Both the position numbers and the translations under genes were made by a program. Source: Camellia lanceoleosa (Eukaryota > Streptophyta > Magnoliopsida > Ericales > Theaceae). Taken from it: a stretch of DNA of 64,000 nucleotides. The stretch covers positions 103,256,682 through 103,320,681 of the forward strand of contig CM045762.1 in NCBI GenBank assembly GCA_025200525.1, written 5' to 3'. Each line of letters starts with the position of its first letter. Within the stretch, counting starts at the first letter, position 1. The notes beneath the pieces are model-generated. The model did no database searches. It was not told where the DNA came from and was given only the letters and a program-made list of their open reading frames with translations. Positions 59,379 through 64,000 of this stretch are shown here, in pieces.

Positions 59379-60248
59379 ATTAATGGAAGTATTGAAGAAG
59401 AACTAAGGCCCCTACCTCAAGAATCAAGCAAAGGAGCAAAGGTTTGATGAGATCCCTTCACAAATCCGAACTTCAATCGGTAGGAAAATGAGATCTTCAT
59501 GTGTTCTTCACTTTTTGGTAGGAGATCTTGGCCAAAACTTTGAGGAATGAAAGATATTTGGGTCAAGAGATCAAGGATTTTCAGACCTAGGCTGGGAGGA
59601 AGGAAGAGGGAAAAAGAAAATGTAAAGAATGATATAGAAATTCACTTTTAAGTTGTTGAATTCGCGCAGTCCGCTCGAGCGTACCTGCTTCCAGCATAGA
59701 TTCCAAAACTTCAAACGGGCATAACACTCCCATCTGGATTCCGTTCTAGGTTATTCTTGTGTCCAAATTGAAGCCCCGGAAACAAGCTTTCCAATGGTTC
59801 TAGCCTCACATCCAAATTCAAAGTGTGGAAAAATAAAATGGCAAAAGAGTGACGGCTGTTCGTAGGAAAAATTATCCGAATTAAATTCTTCGTTCACTCT
59901 TACTTTACCGTCATATTACCACTTTGATCAACGTCCCAAAATAAGACAAGGAGGTTCCAATTACACTAAAAAAATGCCAAGAGAAATCCCACTTTCCACG
60001 CTTGAGCGTCGCTTTCCACGCTCGAGCTCACTTTCCACGCTCGAGCGTCACTTTCCAACAAAGCCTTCCGCTCGAGAGACCACTCCTACGCTCGGGCGGG
60101 AATTCACAACTCTTAGAATTTCGGACCGTCTGCAAAAATGTTGGGAACCTCTCAAGTCCGCTCGAGTGTGAACTCCTCCGCCTGAGTGGAGGGAAAAAAA
60201 TTCCGGATCGTTACAATGAGCGGAGGGAAAAAATTCCGAATCGTTACA

Positions 60249-60450
60249 ATCTTCCCTCCTTAAGAAATTTTGTCCCTGAAATTGCATCCATTCTTACAAA
60301 AATAGCAACAACCATATCCTCACCAATTCTTAACTACCCCAAGTCTAAAATAAAACATGAGAGCACCCATATATATCCACCAAACCTTAACAACTTTCAA
60401 TTACACCTTACCTCAATTCCAAACCCAAAAGTACAAAATGTCACATATTG
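60249..60450 (-). mobile_element. Remnant of LTR-B element interior
   Basis: On the minus strand this ends with the conserved GGGACAAAATTTCTTAAGGA block and a GGAGGGAAGA polypurine tract right before the LTR. It is the 3' end of a Ty3/gypsy interior. The element is cut at about 60,450, and no gag-pol remains in the window. Confidence 0.75.
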
Positions 60451-61136
60451 AATTTTTAAAAATAATTTAAACATTTTTTTAAAAATTTTTAAATACACTT
60501 AACATACATACACTTAATTGATTAGTTGGCCATAATAATTGCACGAAAACATTATTCCTTTGCTGCATTTGCTGGTTCCAAATTCCAATCAATACTGCCA
60601 AAAAAAACAAAAAAAATTTTCAATCAATACAAATAGAACTCTTTACTTCTAAAATTCTAATTGATCCTAAGGAAATTAATTTCACTAATATGTCTGTTTT
60701 CTTTTCACCTCTCTGCTTTCACAGGCAGTCCTTGAAGTGGTAATATTGTTATGAATAAATAAACTGACTTCGTTGTTGCCACGTGAAGTCCAAATATCCA
60801 TGCACTCCTTCAAGTCTTCATCACAGGCCATTAAGATCAACTCCAGATTGTCATCCTCATACTTTTATGTTAAAAGTACCAACCTTTAACGGTAGCCTCT
60901 TTGTTACCTTATTCTTCAGTTCAATGATTTTGGAGGTTGGCCAAAATCGAAATCGTATCATGTCTTCCCTATATGTTGCCTTCACGAGGGTGCTCGCTTC
61001 TTGCCTTGCAGTAACATTTGGCACCGATCGAGTCAAATTAGTCTCGACTCGCTTGGGACCTGGGCCATTAGAGACCAAAAAATAGTCATTTTATTCCTTT
61101 TAAATATTAATATGGGGTTGGAATGGATATATGTAG
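60451..61136. other. Intergenic; possible upstream part of the dynein light chain gene
   Basis: The frame at 60,783-61,085 has no recognisable domain. A convincing first exon of the dynein light chain gene was looked for and not found. A T-rich stretch precedes the acceptor at 61,136. Confidence 0.4.
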
Positions 61137-61333
61137 TGCAAGAATTTGATAAGGCATATGGAGGAGGATGGCAATGCATAGTGGGTACAGATTTTGGGTC
61201 TTTTGTGACTCACCGCTATGGTTGTTTCATCTATTTCTGCATTGGTAGCCTTGCCATCTTGCTCTTCAGGGGCTCTGCAGCTCCTGAGGCTGAGGCCTCC
61301 CAATTTGCTTCCTTGGAGACAGTCAAAGCTTGA
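61137..61333 (+). pseudogene. Dynein light chain (DLC/LC8-like) C-terminal exon
   Basis: After an acceptor-like ATATATGTAG (61,136) the reading is VQEFDKAYGGGWQCIVGTDFGS, which is the LC8-type signature (EFD..YG..W.CIVG..FGS), then FVTHRYGCFIYFCIGSLAILLF, a short acidic tail and a stop at 61,331-61,333. Plant members of this family usually have an N-terminal exon with an ADM motif, which I cannot find upstream. Several normally conserved residues (for example in THxxxxFxYF) are changed. It may be the last exon of a diverged gene or a pseudogene; the exon itself has no stops. Confidence 0.65.
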
Positions 61334-61876
61334 AGTTCTCTCTCTCTCTCTCTCTCTTTCTTCTTCTTTTTTTTTTTCTTTTTCTGCATTACTTGCTTGT
61401 ACATGTAGACTTGAAAAAAGGTAGTTTCCAAGCTTCAATGTCACAAATCTAATTCTGCTTCCAATGTTTTCTGTATTAGTAAATCATCTTCTATTGGATA
61501 ACTCCAATTTGATAATTTTTTTTTTGGTTGTATATTATTATCAGCTTTGAAGAATTTTTTCAGCTATTATATATTATTTAGTTTATTATCTCTTACATAA
61601 AGGAAGAGTACTAAGAGTTTTGTTAAATATTTATGATTAAAATAAAAAAATTGAGAAATTTACAAACAGAGCATGTTGTGCCTTTTCTACCCTTTTTATT
61701 TATTTATTTTTCTCTGGTTCAATAAAAATAATCAATTTTGTGCTCTTGCAAAAAAAAGAAAGGGCATGCATGAATTTTGATTGAGCAGTTAAACAAATAA
61801 TACTAATTAATTTGATGGCATCATTTTATTTGGCTTTCTAGCTTATAGCAATGAACTCGATTCTATAAAAATAAAT
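61334..61876. other. Intergenic, no gene seen
   Basis: It begins with a TC/T-rich run (61,337-61,385). AT-rich otherwise; nothing recognisable as coding. Confidence 0.5.
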
Positions 61877-62328
61877 TGTTGGAAATTGGGTCGGGTATTG
61901 GACCCGGATTTGGGCGCCCATGTGGCATGACCCATGGCCCATTTAAATTACTCATGTAATTTGAATTTCTATTTATCCTGTTAGGATAACCCATTATCTC
62001 TATCCAATCTGTCTTATCCTATTAGGAGATAGGGATGTGAGATTAAATATCTGATCTATTTAATAGATATCAGATACGTTATGTTGATTTTCCCATAACA
62101 TTTTTTCCCATACTCTCTCTCTAACTCTCTCCCACATGAAAAATGATCAAGCCTTTGCACTGTGACTAGAGAGGGTGATACTCACACTGTGGTATCACTC
62201 CATTACTGGGAGTTCATAGTTCGTGATTGTCGAGTACGTGATTTACTCACAAGGTTCTTTGTTCTGAATTCTTTTACACAAGGTATGAATTTGAATTCTT
62301 TTACCCGCTGTGTTATCTGTATCTTACA
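61877..62328 (+). mobile_element. 5' LTR (452 bp) of an LTR retrotransposon running off the window
   Basis: TGTTGGAAATTGGG to GTATCTTACA. The first-base context and the primer binding site right after it (62,330) define the LTR. Its short length suits Ty1/copia rather than the long gypsy LTRs elsewhere here, but no pol is in view to confirm this. The 3' LTR would lie beyond base 64,000. Confidence 0.82.
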
Positions 62329-62329
62329 T

Positions 62330-62341
62330 TGGTATCAGAGC
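62330..62341 (+). other. Primer binding site (initiator Met tRNA)
   Basis: TGGTATCAGAGC, one base after the LTR end TTACA. Confidence 0.92.
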
Positions 62342-64000
62342 AATAAATGGGTATTTTCGTGCTTTTTTTTGTGCATTAAAATATTTATATAATTATATAT
62401 ATACACATGATATATGCATGAAAAATTAATATTTTTTCGAACTTTCTCCAATCAACCTGAAATTTACATATGTTGTAGTATATTTCATGTAGAATATATC
62501 TGCAAAGTTTCATGAAAATCCAACGGTCAGATTTTGAGAAAAATGGAGATTCATATTTAATTTTTCGTAACTTTGATTGCATGCTAGTTTTACATGCTTT
62601 GTTTTTATGTTATGAAAACTATATATTTGGAATCCTTGTTTTGATATCTTCAAAATAGTATATTATGGGTCTGATTCCGACTTAAGGTTGATAAGAAAAA
62701 GCAAACCCTAATTTGGGTCCGTTTGTGTTTTTGGTGGCTTAAAGAAGATGAAGTGCAAAGTTTCTGCACTTCCACCCTTATTAGAGAGAGAGTGTGCAAC
62801 ACTCCATTATTTGTGTTTGTTTAATGCCATTTTCGAGTCCACCAATATTTTTATTTTGGAAAATGGAGTCTGGCAGTACCAAAATTGGACCAGAAAACAC
62901 CCCGGAAGGTGGCGCGTGAGCCGCACGCGCCATATGACGTTGTCAGCAACGGGCCACGTGCTTCCCACGTGTTTCCATGCACCATCACGCATGCCACGAT
63001 CACCATTAGTCGCACGCCCAGCGCTCAGTGCGCTTTTCGCGACGCGCTCAACTTGCGTCTTTTCCACGTCGCGTCTTTGGTCGCTTTGAGTCGCGCCATG
63101 TGCATCGCCACGCCGACGCTGTGTGTCAGTTGCCGAAAGCGCCGTTTTCTGCGTCGGCTTGGCAACTGGATGTTAAGGCACTGTTTGTTTTTCCTTTAAA
63201 TCCTAAATCGCGTTAAATGGTCATAAATAATTCGTTATAACTTTGTCTTGAGTGTGGTTGGTACTGTTGGACTTAGAATTAAACTTTTTATCTATTGTAA
63301 AATTTTCAAAATTTTATAAAAATAAAAAATAATTTTCCTGAAATAAAATTCATTATTTTTGCTTTAAAATGCTTCTGGGGTTGCATGACTAAGTTTCTGA
63401 GGCTGAAATTTTTACAGTAGACTACTGTAATGGTTTACTATTTACTAGTATATTTTTTATTTTTTTCCAGATTTTGGAATATTTATTTCTTATTTTATGT
63501 GTATTTATTAATTATTTAAAATACCAGAAAATTCCATAAGTGATGTACTTTCTGTTGTGGCATAATCTGAATATTAAACATTGTATATTGTTATTTTTTG
63601 CCTAGAATTTCTAATATGTTGTGATTAGAATAGCATGATTAATTTTTTTTATTTATTTAAATTCAATTATTAAATGTAACATAGCATGAGTTGGTTGTGA
63701 ATCTACATTAAAATGCTATTGTATGGAATTAGAATATTTTATCATGCTTTAGACATGCCATAGTCAGTGGGAGGTTGTTCGGTTGAGAGATATCTTTGTA
63801 GATTTACTCCCAAAAACTAATATTTTGCACATGAATTAAATTAAATTTTGGATAATTGTCACTTGTGGCACAAGAGATGATTACGAGCATAGCGGATTTT
63901 CGATCTTGCGACTTGTGTAATATTATCACTATTTAATTTAGATTTTTGCAGCAAAATTATATTATTCTAATCAAATTAATCCCAATGCGAATTTCTCTCT
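62342..64000 (+). mobile_element. Interior of the LTR element, no gag found within 1.66 kb
   Basis: Contents are an AT-rich leader (62,342-62,740), a GC-rich stretch with many CACGTG/GACGC motifs (62,900-63,175), and AT-rich sequence to the window end. The frames around 62,748-63,216 have no gag motif. The element may have a long leader, have lost gag, or be a non-autonomous derivative. Confidence 0.55.

Larger units (their letters stand above)
54951..60248 (-). mobile_element. Minus-strand LTR-B 3' LTR, interrupted by a solo LTR
   Basis: The left end is TGTCACGCCCC; on the minus strand the LTR starts at 60,248 with TGTAACGATTCGG. Homology to the solo LTR at 3,746-6,964 is clear (for example the inverted block 59,740-59,865 against 4,095-4,200). 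It holds decamer pairs at 59,999-60,188, a donor-like site inverted at 59,414, subrepeats (55.88-56.66 kb) and the CTACTGGGC block inverted at 55,291-55,314. Removing the 57,160-59,378 insertion leaves about 3.07 kb. Polypurine-type sequence follows at the right, so it is a 3' LTR rather than a solo one. Confidence 0.85.

Overview
This is plant nuclear DNA made almost entirely of transposable elements, most likely from a dicot (probably woody) with a repeat-rich genome; I cannot name the species. The grounds are chromovirus-type Ty3/gypsy coding sequence, very long Tat/Ogre-like LTRs with satellite-like 3' regions, initiator-Met primer binding sites, hAT elements with 8-bp target duplications, Tourist-like MITEs, and gene debris of purely plant families (plant mobile domain, EBF-type F-box/LRR, NIN-like protein, a plant-style dynein light chain). 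I see no intact host gene, no rRNA or tRNA gene, no CRISPR array and no bacterial sequence.

Layout. 1-3.7 kb: MITE-like inverted repeats and an LTR scrap. 3.75-6.96 kb: a 3.2-kb solo LTR ('LTR-B') with a perfect 5-bp target duplication. 7.3-9.8 kb: pieces of two more LTRs. About 9.8-24.2 kb: a minus-strand Tat-like element with no recognisable gag-pol. It has a 3' LTR at its left, a 3' region with tandem arrays, and a decayed plant-mobile-domain (PMD) gene running antisense to the element from its own promoter. Inside lie another minus-strand LTR, a hAT element, and minus-strand EBF and NLP gene fragments. 24.2-35.8 kb: a plus-strand Tat-like large retrotransposon derivative with a roughly 5-kb 5' LTR, a non-coding interior ending in a 14-copy 68-70-bp satellite, and a truncated 3' LTR. 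35.8-36.2 kb: the start of the minus-strand Tat LTR that this derivative split. 36.2-38.3 kb: AT-rich host-like DNA with one MITE.

38.34-51.30 kb is a clean nest of one LTR family ('LTR-A'): a minus-strand solo LTR (duplication GGAGT) interrupted by a plus-strand solo LTR (GCTTA) and by a complete 8.9-kb chromovirus (AGGTA) with LTRs, primer site, decayed gag-pol and polypurine tract. 52.49-53.45 kb: a hAT element with G-rich ends. 54.0-54.9 kb: a local tandem repeat split by a MITE. 54.95-60.45 kb: a minus-strand LTR-B 3' LTR with a short piece of interior, interrupted by a 2.2-kb solo LTR of another family. 61.1-61.3 kb: a dynein light chain exon. 61.88 kb to the end: the 5' LTR, primer site and non-coding leader of a further LTR element that runs off the window.

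The strongest unexplained signal is a palindromic decamer (consensus CGCTCGAGCG) found in pairs whose starts are almost always exactly 20 bp apart. It occurs in at least six separate LTR copies of at least two families, and in LTR-A it lies directly upstream of the putative TATA box. Next are a shared splice-donor-like site inside eight LTRs, an acceptor-like site two bases before the gag start, and a conserved CTACTGGGC/GCTCACCC block.
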